Below the pieces are notes generated by a model, which saw only the letters and a list, made by a program, of their open reading frames with translations, was not told where the DNA came from and made no database searches. Position numbers and translations under genes: made by a program. A stretch of 64,000 nucleotides of DNA from Cupriavidus basilensis OR16 (GTDB lineage: Bacteria > Pseudomonadota > Gammaproteobacteria > Burkholderiales > Burkholderiaceae). Below, one piece after another: positions 46,453-55,620 of the stretch (its first letter is position 1; each line of letters starts with the position of its first letter). The stretch is taken from the NCBI RefSeq assembly GCF_000243095.1, contig NZ_AHJE01000071.1, positions 1 to 64,000 on the forward strand. The letters are read 5' to 3'.

Positions 46453-48186
46453 TCATGCCGGCACCGGGGCGGCCGCCTGCGCTGCCGCCGCTCCGCTTGG
46501 CGCGCCCTGCGCGTTACCGGTCGCGCGCGACATGGCCTGCTGGATGGCGGCGATGTCGACCTGCCGCCAGCGCGCGCAGACATGCTGGTCCGGGCGGATC
46601 AGGTACAGCGTGCCGGGCCGCGCGTCGTAGCGCTGCGCAGCAAGTCCCTCGGCGTCGTGCCACACCGGTATGCCGGGCGATGTCGCGGACATGGCATCCG
46701 CGCTGACCACCACCAGCCTGAGCGGCAGCGTGCCTTGCAGCAGCCGTTGCAAGGCAGCCAGGGTGGCAGCGTCGGGGGTGCCGAACAGCAGCGCGGTGAA
46801 TTGCCCGCCTAGTTGCGCCAGCAGCCATCCTTGGCCTTGCTTGCCGGAGACTGGCGCATCCACGCAGGCGGTGCCCGGCACCATGGTGCTGGCGAAGTCG
46901 CCGGAGTCAGGCGTGTTGAGCGTCGAATCGCGCAGCACGCACGGCAATGACAGCCGTCCGCTGTTGACCAGTTGCCGGGCAAACGCATGCTTCTTCGACA
47001 GGGCCAGCACGGCATCGCGGAACACCTTGCTGACGGCACTCTTGGGTGTGATGAAATCCGTCGAACGCGTCGAGTGGCGGATGTTCTCGTCGGCGGCGTA
47101 TTCGCGCTCGCTTGCATAGGTGTCGAGCAGGCTGTCCGGCGCGTGGCCCCGGATCACGTACGCCAGCTTCCAGGCCAGGTTCTCAGCGTCCTGCACGCCG
47201 CTGTTGGCCCCGCGCGCGCCGAACGGCGAGACGCCATGCGCGGAGTCGCCGGCAAACAGCACATTGCCATGGCGGAAGCTGTCCATGCGCAGGCAGGAAA
47301 AGGTATAGACGCTGACCCATTCCAGCTCGAACCTGGCGCCCGGCCCGAGCAGCGCCTGCACACGGGGAATGACACGCTCCGGTGTTTTCTCCAGCACGGG
47401 ATCGGCGTCCCAGCCGAGCTGGAAGTCGATGCGCCAGACATTGTCGGGCTGGCGGTGTAGCAGCACCGACTGGTTCGGATGGAACGGCGGGTCGAACCAG
47501 AACCAGCGCTCCGTGGGGAAATCGGCTTCCATCTTCACGTCGGCGATCAGGAAGCGGTCCTTGAACGTGCGGCCCTTGCTGTCCAGGCCCAGCAGGTTGC
47601 GCAGCGGGCTGCGCGAGCCATCGGCCGCCACCACGTAGCGTCCGGTGAGCGCGTAGGGGCCGTCCGGCGTGTCGATGGTCAGCACCACGTTCGCATCCGG
47701 CGTGCCGGCGTGACGCTGTTCGATGCCCGTCACCTTGTGCTTCCAGCGGATCTCCAGGTTCGGCAACTGGCGCGCGCGGTCGAGCAGGAAGCCCTCGACG
47801 TAATACTGCTGCAGGTTGATGAAGGCCGGCCGTTGATGGCCGGCCTCCGGCAGCAGGTCGAAGGTGTAGACCTGTTCGTCGCGCACGAAGACCTTGCCGA
47901 CGTGCCAGCGCACGCCCTTGTCCACCATGGGTTCGCCGCAGCCGAGCCGGTCGAAGACATCCAGCGTGCGCTTGGCAAAGCAGATCGCGCGGGATCCGCT
48001 CGACAGCGTGCAGTCATCGTCCACCAGCACAACCGGCACGCCGTGTTGGGCCAGGTCGATCGCGGTGGCCAAGCCTACCGGGCCGGCTCCTACGACGATG
48101 ACGGGATACGGGGTGCCAGTGTGTTCCTGCCCCTGCTCGCGGCAAGGCTGGTACGCAAATGACAGGTTCTGGTAGTCGATGCTCAT
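46453..48186 (-). CDS. FAD-dependent aromatic monooxygenase (MhpA/PheA-like)
   Basis: A 577-residue class A flavoprotein hydroxylase. The FAD Rossmann motif is PVIVVGAGPVGLATAIDLAQ near residue 30; the DG motif is YVVAADGSRSPLRNLLG near 180; the GD motif is NVLFAGDSAHGVSPFGARG near 305. A C-terminal thioredoxin-like domain follows. These enzymes hydroxylate phenolic acids with NAD(P)H and O2. The ATG at 48186 has GGAGA upstream. It runs with the MBL hydrolase, DUF2783 and MFS genes. The substrate is unknown, though 3-(3-hydroxyphenyl)propionate-type or resorcinol-type compounds are typical for the family. Confidence 0.85.
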   Translation of the reverse strand: MSIDYQNLSFAYQPCREQGQEHTGTPYPVIVVGAGPVGLATAIDLAQHGVPVVLVDDDCTLSSGSRAICFAKRTLDVFDRLGCGEPMVDKGVRWHVGKVFVRDEQVYTFDLLPEAGHQRPAFINLQQYYVEGFLLDRARQLPNLEIRWKHKVTGIEQRHAGTPDANVVLTIDTPDGPYALTGRYVVAADGSRSPLRNLLGLDSKGRTFKDRFLIADVKMEADFPTERWFWFDPPFHPNQSVLLHRQPDNVWRIDFQLGWDADPVLEKTPERVIPRVQALLGPGARFELEWVSVYTFSCLRMDSFRHGNVLFAGDSAHGVSPFGARGANSGVQDAENLAWKLAYVIRGHAPDSLLDTYASEREYAADENIRHSTRSTDFITPKSAVSKVFRDAVLALSKKHAFARQLVNSGRLSLPCVLRDSTLNTPDSGDFASTMVPGTACVDAPVSGKQGQGWLLAQLGGQFTALLFGTPDAATLAALQRLLQGTLPLRLVVVSADAMSATSPGIPVWHDAEGLAAQRYDARPGTLYLIRPDQHVCARWRQVDIAAIQQAMSRATGNAQGAPSGAAAAQAAAPVPA

Positions 48187-48241
48187 GCCTGTGTCTCCAT
48201 CCACATTCTTGCGGCCATTCCATCTATGCGGCGATTGGCCT

Positions 48242-49201
48242 TCAGTTTTGCAGCGCGGCCCACATTTCCTTGTCGCGCTGCGCGGTCCAGATGCGCGGAT
48301 GCTTGATGCCGCTGGCCTCATCGAAGGCGCGCGACACATCGAACGGCAGGCAGTGCTCGTAGATGAAGACGTGGCCGAACTTCGGGTCCATCGACTTGCG
48401 CGTATGGGCCATCGCGCTCTTCAGGTCCAGGCTATCCACGACGGCCTCCTTGCCGGCCTGGAACAGCGTAGTGACGAAGTCCTTGGTGTACTCGATGCCC
48501 TTCTTGACCTCTTCCGGGTTGGTGAGGGCCGGGCCGCGGCCGGGAACCAGTTTCTCGGCGCCCAGTGCCTGCAAGGCGTCCAGCGTGGCGGGCCACTGCT
48601 CGAGTTGCGCGTCGCCGCAGTAGCAGGCCGCGTCGTATTCCACCAGGTCGCCGGAGAACAGCACCTTTTGCGAAGGCAGCCAGACCACCGTATCGCCCTT
48701 GGTGTGGCCCGAACCCAGGTGCGCGATGCGCACTTCGAGCTTGCCGAGGTACAGCGTGATTTCCTTCTCGAAGACCAGCGTTGGCCAGGTCAGGCCGGGC
48801 ACGGTCTCCACGCCGGCGAACAGGCGCGGGAAGCGTTCGATCTCCGACTTCATGTCGGCCTCGCCGCGCTCCACGATCATCTCGTAGGTGCCGCGGCTGG
48901 CGATGACCTGCTGCGCGCCCTCGGCGAAGTAAGCCGATGCGCCCAGCACGCGCACCGCGTGGTAGTGCGAGAGCACGACGTACTTGATGGGCTTGTCGGT
49001 GACCGAGCGGATCCTGGCGATCAGGTCCTGCGCCATGGCGGGCGTGGCGGTGGTGTCGACGATCAGCACACCGTCGTCGCCAATGATCACGCCGGAGTTG
49101 GGGTCGCCCTCGGCCGTGTACGCGTAGGCGTTCTCGGAGAGCTGGGTAAAGGTGACTTTCTTGGCTTCCAGGTCGGCCTGGGATGCGAATGCCTTGCTCA
49201 T
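48242..49201 (-). CDS. MBL-fold metallo-hydrolase with altered metal motif
   Basis: A 319-residue metallo-beta-lactamase-fold protein: the fold starts GVIIGDDGVLIVDTTATPAM, followed by SHYHAVRVLGAS where HxHxDH is expected. The first two His are kept, but Asp and the last His are replaced by Val and Arg. Later ligands are present in HLGSGHTKGDTVVW and FSGDLVEYDAACYCGD. The change suggests a one-metal site or a different reaction from ordinary hydrolases. It is first in the catabolic minus-strand set, divergent from an iclR gene across a 293-bp region carrying a strong palindrome. Confidence 0.8.
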   Translation of the reverse strand: MSKAFASQADLEAKKVTFTQLSENAYAYTAEGDPNSGVIIGDDGVLIVDTTATPAMAQDLIARIRSVTDKPIKYVVLSHYHAVRVLGASAYFAEGAQQVIASRGTYEMIVERGEADMKSEIERFPRLFAGVETVPGLTWPTLVFEKEITLYLGKLEVRIAHLGSGHTKGDTVVWLPSQKVLFSGDLVEYDAACYCGDAQLEQWPATLDALQALGAEKLVPGRGPALTNPEEVKKGIEYTKDFVTTLFQAGKEAVVDSLDLKSAMAHTRKSMDPKFGHVFIYEHCLPFDVSRAFDEASGIKHPRIWTAQRDKEMWAALQN

Positions 49202-49494
49202 GCTTGCCTCACTTCTCTTCTTTCGGGTGGGGAAAAGACGAGACAGCAGGCGCCGGGGGCGGATGACTGCATGGCGGGGACTGTCTCGCCCCGTATTCAC
49301 TCTATAGCTGCACCGGTATCGGGGTAAGGCCATCTTAGGAATTGCAGTAAAATTAGTCAATAACAAATCGTATTGTTTTTGACTAATAAGACGTGGGGGC
49401 CGAATGCGGCACAGAAAACCAAGGGGAAACCCTCGGTGATGCCGGGGGCAGAGCGTCTGGTCGATTACTATCTGGGTTTTCAGGCGAGAGGCGA
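49202..49494. promoter_or_regulatory. Divergent promoter region between MBL operon and IclR regulator
   Basis: A 293-bp region between start codons on opposite strands. It contains the long palindrome at 49352-49387 and an AT-rich core (49330-49392) in otherwise GC-rich DNA, as expected for overlapping divergent promoters. I could not single out -35 and -10 boxes. Confidence 0.6.
49352..49387. promoter_or_regulatory. Candidate IclR operator palindrome
   Basis: The arms ATTAGTCAATAACAA and TTGTTTTTGACTAAT are inverted repeats matching at 14 of 15 positions around a 6-base spacer (ATCGTA). The site lies 108 bp upstream of the iclR start and 151 bp upstream of the MBL gene. It is ideally placed for autoregulation and control of the divergent operon. 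Confidence 0.65.
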
Positions 49495-50304
49495 ATGGCA
49501 CGATCAACGGACAACACGTCGGATGCCGGCGGCGCGGATAAAGCGCAGCGCGGCATACAGAGCGTCGAAGTCGGCGGCCGCTTCCTGCGGGCGCTGGCCG
49601 ATGTCCGTGCCCCCATGACCCTGGCCGACCTCGCGGCTGCCGTGCAGATCGCACCCGCGCAAGCGCACACTTACCTCGTCAGCCTGGTGCGGCTTGGCCT
49701 GATCAAGCGCGATCACCTGTCCGGGCGCTACGAGCCGGGCCCGCTGGCGCTGCAGCTCGGCATGCTGTACCTGGACCACGATCCAGCCTACCGGGCGGCG
49801 GTGCCGCTGGTGGCCGCGCTGGCCGGCTCGTGCGGGTTCAGCGTGGCGATCTGCGCCGCGGGGCCTCAGGGCCCCACCATCGTCCGCTATGCGCACGCGG
49901 GCTCGCCCTTGCATGTGAACCTGCACGTCGGCACGGTGATGTCGCTGTCGGCAACGGCGACAGGCCGCGTGTTCTGCGCGTTTCTTCCGCCCGCCCAGTG
50001 GCAGGCGATCTGGGAGCAGCAGCACGCAGGCGACACGCCCGCCGTGGACGCCACCGCCTTCGGTGCGGACCTTGCCGCCATCCGCGGGCGCGGCATCGAG
50101 CGCAGCATCGACGCGCCGAGCCCCGCCGTCAGCAGTCTGTGCGTGCCGGTGCTGGACGCCAGCGGGCGGCTGCGCCTGGCGCTGACCGTGGTGGGGTCGA
50201 CCGGCACCATCGATGTGGACTGGCGCGGCCCCGTGGCGGTCGCAATGCTAGACACCGCCGCGGCCATCCGGGCCGCCATCGCCGGCACTACCGAAACCGA
50301 ATGA
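49495..50304 (+). CDS. IclR-family transcriptional regulator
   Basis: A 269-residue IclR regulator. The N-terminal winged HTH reads RGIQSVEVGGRFLRALADVR and MTLADLAAAVQIAPAQAHTY. The C-terminal GAF-like effector domain carries VNLHVGTVMSLSATATGRVF and VSSLCVPVLDASGRLRLALT. It probably regulates the divergent MBL/monooxygenase operon through the palindrome at 49352-49387. The ATG at 49495 follows GAGAGGCGA. It overlaps a second iclR-like gene by ATGA, an unusual tandem. Confidence 0.87.
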   Translation: MARSTDNTSDAGGADKAQRGIQSVEVGGRFLRALADVRAPMTLADLAAAVQIAPAQAHTYLVSLVRLGLIKRDHLSGRYEPGPLALQLGMLYLDHDPAYRAAVPLVAALAGSCGFSVAICAAGPQGPTIVRYAHAGSPLHVNLHVGTVMSLSATATGRVFCAFLPPAQWQAIWEQQHAGDTPAVDATAFGADLAAIRGRGIERSIDAPSPAVSSLCVPVLDASGRLRLALTVVGSTGTIDVDWRGPVAVAMLDTAAAIRAAIAGTTETE

Positions 50305-51081
50305 CACCAGCCCCCATGCCGATCGACGACAGCCAGGGCGAAGCCGCCAAGCCGCAGCGCGGCATCCAGTCGCTGGACAACACCGGCCAGTTGCTCGCCG
50401 CGCTGGTCGCGGCCGGGCGGCCGCTGTCCTTGCGCGACCTCGCGCGCGCGGCCGGCATGCCGCCCGCCAAGGCGTTTCCGCATCTGGTCAGCCTGCAGAA
50501 GATCGGCTTGCTGGCGCGCGACGCGGCGGGCAATTTCCTGTCCGGCGCGCTGGGCCTGGAACTCGGGCTGGTGGCTTTGCAGCGCCTTTCGCCAACGCGC
50601 GAGGCCGAGCCCGAGGTGATCGAGCTGGCCGGCACCACCAGCCTGAGCGTGGCGATGGCGGTCCTCGGCCCGCTCGGGCCGACGGTAGTGCGGCTGGAAG
50701 AAGCCGCGCGGCCGCAGCACGTGAGCCTGCGGGTCGGCACTGTGCTGTCGCTGGTCCATACGGCGATCGGCCGGAGTCGAGGCGCACGGCGGCGCAGGCG
50801 AGGCGCTTGTGCCGGCATATGCCACGCGGCTGGCGCAAATCCGCGCGCGGCGCATCGACAATGCACTGAGCAAGCCGGTGCCCGGCATCGACACGCTCGC
50901 CGCAGCGGTGTTCGACCATACCGGCAGCATCGCGCTCGTGATTGCCCTGATCGGCACGTCGGGCAGCTTCGATAGCGGTACGGACGGCGCGACGGCCGGG
51001 ACGCTGTTGCAGGCGGCGCGGCGGCTATCGTGGCGCTTCGGCGCGATGGAGCCGATAGAGGCGGCCGCGGGGAACGGATAG
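50301..51081 (+). pseudogene. Second IclR-family regulator, internally deleted and frameshifted
   Basis: A paralogue of the previous gene with the same HTH layout (RGIQSLDNTGQLLAALVAAG, LSLRDLARAAGMPPAKAFPH). The effector domain is good to VLSLVHTAIGR, then near 50768-50776 the frame is lost at CGGCCGG. The continuation (VEAHGGAGEALVPAYATRLA, then GSIALVIALIGTSGSF) is in another frame and ends at 51081. Compared with its neighbour, roughly 25-30 residues between the two blocks are missing. The start overlaps the upstream stop as ATGA. It is probably non-functional as written. Confidence 0.8.
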
Positions 51082-51088
51082 CCGCCGC

Positions 51089-52078
51089 CTACCTTCCTTT
51101 TGCCAAGCGCCGGGTTCGCTTGGGTTGCGGTGGCGGTGGCGGTGCCTCATCCTCGCCATCGTCGACGCGTGGATAGTGTTCGAAGGTCCGTTTCACCAGC
51201 TCGCGCAGCCAGATGATGGCCGGGTCATGGTGGAAACGTGGATGCCAATGCTGCTTGATGGCGAATTCCGGCAGCGCCACCGGCGGCTGCATCACGCGTA
51301 CCGTGCCGTACCGGGCAAAGACGTTGGCGAGCTCCAGCGGCACCGTGGCGATCAGGTCCGGCTGCTGCTCCATCAGCAGCGGCACCACCAGGAAGTGCGG
51401 CGTCGACAGGTAGATATTGCGCTGGATGCCGTGGTCGTCAAACGCGCTGTCGTACGCCGCGCTGGCGCGCCCGGACAGCGTGACCACGATCTGCGGCATG
51501 CGCTGGAACTGCTCGAGCGTCAGGGCGTCGCCAACCGCCTGGTTGCGCGCACTCACGATCGTCACGAACGAGTGCATGAACAAGCGCTGCTGGAACAAGC
51601 CTTCCGGCGCGGCGCGAATCGATCCCAGCGCGAGATCGGCCTCGCCCGTGCCGAGCATGCCTTCGATCTGCTGCAGTGGAACCTGCAACGTGCGCAGCTT
51701 GCAGTGCGGTGCCTCGCGGCGCAGCCTGCTGATCAGCGGCGGCAGGAAGACCAGCTCGCCCATGTCGGTCATGCACAGGTTGAACGTGCGCCGCGCCGCC
51801 AGTGGATCGAAGCGCGACTGCGATAGAACCTGCTGCCGCACCGTGGCCATCACGCCCACAATGGCCTCGGTCAGCTCCTGCGCCTTGTGCGTGGGCATCA
51901 TGCCTGCCGGCGTCTTGACGAACAACTGGTCGTCGAAGAAGGCGCGCAGCCGGTTCAGCGCGTGGCTCATCGCGCTTTGCGTCAGGCCCAGCTCTTGGGC
52001 GGCCTTGGTCACGCTGCGCTCCCGCAGCATCGCGTCGAACACCGCAAGGAGGTTGAGGTCCAGCTCATCTGCATGCAT
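51089..52078 (-). CDS. LysR-type transcriptional regulator
   Basis: A 329-residue LTTR. The HTH is LDLNLLAVFDAMLRERSVTK with AAQELGLTQSAMSHALNRLR; the effector domain begins near residue 90 (ARRTFNLCMTDMGELVFLPP). The C-terminus ends in an acidic then basic Pro-rich tail (EDEAPPPPPQPKRTRR). It is NodD/NahR-like in its N-terminus and divergent from the Rieske oxygenase operon, which it probably activates. The ATG at 52078 (MHADELDLN) is preferred; 52087 is possible. Its 3' end lies 7 bp from the broken iclR gene on the other strand. Confidence 0.88.
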   Translation of the reverse strand: MHADELDLNLLAVFDAMLRERSVTKAAQELGLTQSAMSHALNRLRAFFDDQLFVKTPAGMMPTHKAQELTEAIVGVMATVRQQVLSQSRFDPLAARRTFNLCMTDMGELVFLPPLISRLRREAPHCKLRTLQVPLQQIEGMLGTGEADLALGSIRAAPEGLFQQRLFMHSFVTIVSARNQAVGDALTLEQFQRMPQIVVTLSGRASAAYDSAFDDHGIQRNIYLSTPHFLVVPLLMEQQPDLIATVPLELANVFARYGTVRVMQPPVALPEFAIKQHWHPRFHHDPAIIWLRELVKRTFEHYPRVDDGEDEAPPPPPQPKRTRRLAKGR

Positions 52079-52366
52079 GGCGCACATTCTCGCTATTAGG
52101 GGGATGACGTTGACGCATGTTTCCTCCAAATCTATTCTGCAGTCAAGGACCCCGGAGATGGGTCGCCGCACTGGAGACAAGACATGACACCCCGCGCACG
52201 CATACGCTGCCACCCGCGTCCCGGCCTGCAAGGCGCATTGCCGCCACCCTGACGCCTCCCTTTTTTAACGCCCGCAACACGCATTGTTTTCAGGCAAGGC
52301 GTGCATGGCAACGTGCGCCCCGAATTTCCGCGCCGGGCGCAAAGTGACCGTTCCAAGGAACCCCGC

Positions 52367-53404
52367 ATGTTCATCAAAAACACCTGGTATGTCGCCGGCT
52401 GGGATAAGGAAATCCCTGCCGAAGGCATGTTCTCCCGCACCATCATCGGCGTGCCTGTCGTGATGTATCGCAAGGAACACGGCGGCATCGTCGCGCTGGA
52501 GGATCGCTGTTGCCATCGTGGCGCGCCGCTGTCGGTCGGGCGCAGGGAGGGCGATTGCATCCGCTGCATGTATCACGGCCTGAAGTTCGACAGCGCAGGT
52601 AAATGCATCGAGGCGCCCGCGCAGGAACGCATTGCGCCGCAGGCCAAGGTGCGCAAGTTCCCCACCGTCGAGCAACACCGCTGGGTGTGGATCTGGATGG
52701 GCGACCCGGACAAGGCCGATCCGTCGCTGATCCCGGATACGCAGTGGCTGGACCATCCGGAATGGCGCAGCCTGGACGGCTACATCCACTACGACGTGAA
52801 TTACCTGCTGATCTGCGACAACCTGCTGGACTTCTCGCACCTGCCGTTCGTTCACCCCACCACCCTGGGTGGCAGCGAGGACTATGCCGCGGTGCGGCCC
52901 AAGGTGGAGCGTATCGATGGCGGCGTGCGGATCACGCGCTGGGCCATCAATACCGAAGCGCCTGCCTTCGCCAAGGCCGTCAAGGCGTATCCCGGGAAGG
53001 TCGACCGCTGGAATATCTACAACTTCACGATTCCCGCCATCCTGTTAATGGATTCCGGCATGTCTCCCACCGGCACGGGCGCGCCGGCAGGCGTGCGCGT
53101 CGATGCCGCCGAATTCCGTGGCTGCCAGGCCATCACCCCGGAGACGGAAAACTCCACGCATTACTTCTTCGCCCATCCGCACAACTTTGCCATCGACCGG
53201 CCGGAAGTCACCGCGTCGATTCACCAAAGCGTGGTCACCGCGTTCGACGAAGACCGCGAGATCATCTCGGCGCAGCAGCGAAGCCTTGCGCTTGAGCCCG
53301 GTTTCAAGATGATGCCGTTCTCCATCGACGCCGCGCTTTCGCAATTCCGTTGGGCCGTGAACCAGAGGCTCGAAGAAGAAGCGGCGGCGTCCGCGCGGAG
53401 GTAG
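52367..53404 (+). CDS. Rieske non-heme iron oxygenase (vanillate O-demethylase VanA-like)
   Basis: A 345-residue terminal oxygenase. The Rieske [2Fe-2S] ligands are CCHRGAPLSVG and CIRCMYHGLKF (C-x-H, C-x2-H), around residues 47-70. The mononuclear iron site is in NLLDFSHLPFVHPTTLG, near residue 158. VanA-type enzymes demethylate methoxylated aromatics or hydroxylate aromatic acids; the substrate here is not known. AAGGAA precedes the ATG at 52367. The flavodoxin-reductase-type partner follows after 6 bp, and a LysR gene is divergent. Confidence 0.88.
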   Translation: MFIKNTWYVAGWDKEIPAEGMFSRTIIGVPVVMYRKEHGGIVALEDRCCHRGAPLSVGRREGDCIRCMYHGLKFDSAGKCIEAPAQERIAPQAKVRKFPTVEQHRWVWIWMGDPDKADPSLIPDTQWLDHPEWRSLDGYIHYDVNYLLICDNLLDFSHLPFVHPTTLGGSEDYAAVRPKVERIDGGVRITRWAINTEAPAFAKAVKAYPGKVDRWNIYNFTIPAILLMDSGMSPTGTGAPAGVRVDAAEFRGCQAITPETENSTHYFFAHPHNFAIDRPEVTASIHQSVVTAFDEDREIISAQQRSLALEPGFKMMPFSIDAALSQFRWAVNQRLEEEAAASARR

Positions 53405-53410
53405 CACAGC

Positions 53411-54376
53411 ATGCTCGAACTGATCGTATCCAGGGTGACCGCGGAGGCCGAGGGCATTCTCGGCATAGAGCTGCGGCGCGCCTGCGGCGGTGCCTTGCCG
53501 GCGTTCACCGCGGGCGCGCATGTCGATGTGCACCTGCCCGGCAATATCGTCAGGCAATACTCGCTGTGCAACGACTCCGAGGAGACTGACCGCTACTGCC
53601 TTGGCGTGGGGCTTGCGCCGTTGTCGCGCGGTGGGTCGCAGTATGTCCATGAAGGACTGAAGGCGGGCGACACGCTCGCCGTGAGCGCGCCGCGTTCGCT
53701 GTTCGGCATCGATGCGGCTGCCTCGGCGCATATGTTTATCGCCGGCGGCATCGGCATCACGCCGATTCTCAGCATGATCCGCTGGTGCGAGGCCAACGGC
53801 CGGCCGTGGCAACTGCTCTACTGCATGCGCTCGCGCTGTCGCGCGGCTTACCTGGATATGTTGTCGCGCTACGGGGACAGGGTGCAACTGCATGTCGATG
53901 ACGAGAGCCAGGGAGCGCTGGCGGACCTTGCCTCTTTTCTTGGCGGGCTGCATGCGGGCGGTCACGTGTATTGCTGCGGGCCTTCGCCACTGATGGATGC
54001 GGTGGCTGCCACGGCAGAGGCGGCGGGCGTGCCACGCGCAGCCACGCACTTCGAGCGGTTCAGTGTGGATCCGCAGCAGGCCAGCGCCCATGCCGGTTTC
54101 GATGCGGACGAGGCCTTCACGGTTGTCCTGCACCGGCACGGCGGCCGTTTCACCGTGCCCGCCGGTTCCACCATTCTCGAAACACTTGAGCGCAACGGCG
54201 TGCCGTTGCCGTTTTCCTGCCGCGAGGGGCTGTGCCGCAGTTGCGAGGTGCCCCTGCTGTCCGGCAAGGCGGACCACAGGGACTACGTGCTGAGCGACGA
54301 GGAGCGCGAGGCCAACGCCGCCATCATGATTTGCGTTTCCCGGGCGCTGACTCCCGAGCTGGAACTGGACATCTGA
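53411..54376 (+). CDS. Phthalate-dioxygenase-reductase-like (VanB-type) electron transfer protein
   Basis: A 321-residue three-domain reductase. The FMN-binding barrel has RQYSLCNDSEETDRYCLGVG; the NADH domain has FIAGGIGITPILSMIRW and YCCGPSPLMDAV. The C-terminal plant-type [2Fe-2S] ferredoxin has CREGLCRSCEVPLLSG (C-x4-C-x2-C) and the last Cys in IMICVSRAL. It passes electrons from NADH to the Rieske oxygenase encoded 6 bp upstream, forming a two-component (class IA) oxygenase. It is intact and of normal length. Confidence 0.9.
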   Translation: MLELIVSRVTAEAEGILGIELRRACGGALPAFTAGAHVDVHLPGNIVRQYSLCNDSEETDRYCLGVGLAPLSRGGSQYVHEGLKAGDTLAVSAPRSLFGIDAAASAHMFIAGGIGITPILSMIRWCEANGRPWQLLYCMRSRCRAAYLDMLSRYGDRVQLHVDDESQGALADLASFLGGLHAGGHVYCCGPSPLMDAVAATAEAAGVPRAATHFERFSVDPQQASAHAGFDADEAFTVVLHRHGGRFTVPAGSTILETLERNGVPLPFSCREGLCRSCEVPLLSGKADHRDYVLSDEEREANAAIMICVSRALTPELELDI

Positions 54377-54462
54377 GCACGCCGCGCGGCCCCACCGTCC
54401 CGGCAAAAGCACCACAACACGCGCCACCCGGATGGCCGCGTTTCACCCAAGGAGACAAGACG

Positions 54463-55620
54463 ATGTTCCATCCCACTTGCGCAATGCTGGCAGCCGTGCT
54501 CGCCATGGCCGGCCTGGCCGCAACTCCCGCGCACGCCGATATCAACGTCGGCGTCACCTTGGCGCTGACCGGTCCGGCGGCGTCACTCGGCATTCCGGCA
54601 AAGCGTGCGGTTGACCTCCTGCCAAAGGAGATCGCAGGGCAGAAGCTGAACTACATCCTCCTCGATGACACCTCGGATCCGAGCATCAGCGTGCGCAATT
54701 TTCGCCGCCTGGTGGATGAGCACAATGTGGATGTGGTGATGGGCTCCTCGGTCACGCCATCCACCATTGCGCTGGTCGATGTTGCCGCCGAGACCAAGGT
54801 GCCGTTGATGAGCCTGGCCGCCAGCGCCAGGATCGTCGAGCCTCAGGACGAGAAACGACGGTGGGCATTCAAGGCGATCCAGAATGAGAACCTGATGATC
54901 GGCGCCACGCTCGGCCATATGCAAATGGCGGGGACGAAGACGCTGGCATTCATGGGTTTCTCCGATGCCTACGGGGATGCGTGGCTGGCGGCGCTCCAGC
55001 CGCTGGCTGACAAGGCTGGCATCCGGCTCGTGGCAACCGAGCGCTACGTGCGCACCGACACCAGCGTGGTAGCGCAGACCCTGAAGATCATTGCCGCTAA
55101 GCCGGACGCCGTCCTTGTCGCGGCATCCGGCACACCGGGCGCGCTGCCGCAGAAAACGCTCACCGAACGCGGCTACAAGGGCCGCGTCTACCAGACCTAC
55201 GGCATTGCCAACCGTGACTTCCTGCGCGTAGCCGGAAAGGATGCGGAGGGCGCGATCTTCGCGGTCGGACCGGTGCTGGTGGCAGACCAGCTTGATCCGG
55301 GCAGCCCGATGCGGCCGGTTGCGCAGGATTTCATCAAGCGCTACGAGGCCGCGTACGGGCAGAACTCAGCCTCGATCTTCGCGGCCAATGTCTGGGATGC
55401 GGGCCTGGTCCTGCGAGCGGCCATTCCCGCCGCGCTCGGCAAGGGCCGGCCCGGCACCGAGGCATTCCGCATTGCGCTGCGCGACGCACTGGAGAGCACC
55501 AGCGGTGTCGTGACTACCCAAGGCGTGACCACCATGTCCCGCTCCGACCACGTCGGGTACGACGAGCGCGCGGCGGCGCTGGTCCAGATCCAGAATGGCG
55601 GATGGAAGTACCTGAAGTAG
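54463..55620 (+). CDS. Periplasmic branched-chain/aromatic-acid binding protein (LivK-like)
   Basis: A 385-residue ABC substrate-binding protein (peripla_BP_6). The signal peptide MLAAVLAMAGLAATPAHA is followed by INVGVTLALTGPAASLGIPA, VDVVMGSSVTPSTIALVDVA and FMGFSDAYGDAWLAALQPL. Such proteins bind branched-chain amino acids or aromatic acids. It lies 86 bp behind the reductase gene with GGAG before the ATG, so it may be in the oxygenase operon and scavenge the same substrate. No Liv permease or ATPase genes are nearby. Confidence 0.85.
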   Translation: MFHPTCAMLAAVLAMAGLAATPAHADINVGVTLALTGPAASLGIPAKRAVDLLPKEIAGQKLNYILLDDTSDPSISVRNFRRLVDEHNVDVVMGSSVTPSTIALVDVAAETKVPLMSLAASARIVEPQDEKRRWAFKAIQNENLMIGATLGHMQMAGTKTLAFMGFSDAYGDAWLAALQPLADKAGIRLVATERYVRTDTSVVAQTLKIIAAKPDAVLVAASGTPGALPQKTLTERGYKGRVYQTYGIANRDFLRVAGKDAEGAIFAVGPVLVADQLDPGSPMRPVAQDFIKRYEAAYGQNSASIFAANVWDAGLVLRAAIPAALGKGRPGTEAFRIALRDALESTSGVVTTQGVTTMSRSDHVGYDERAAALVQIQNGGWKYLK

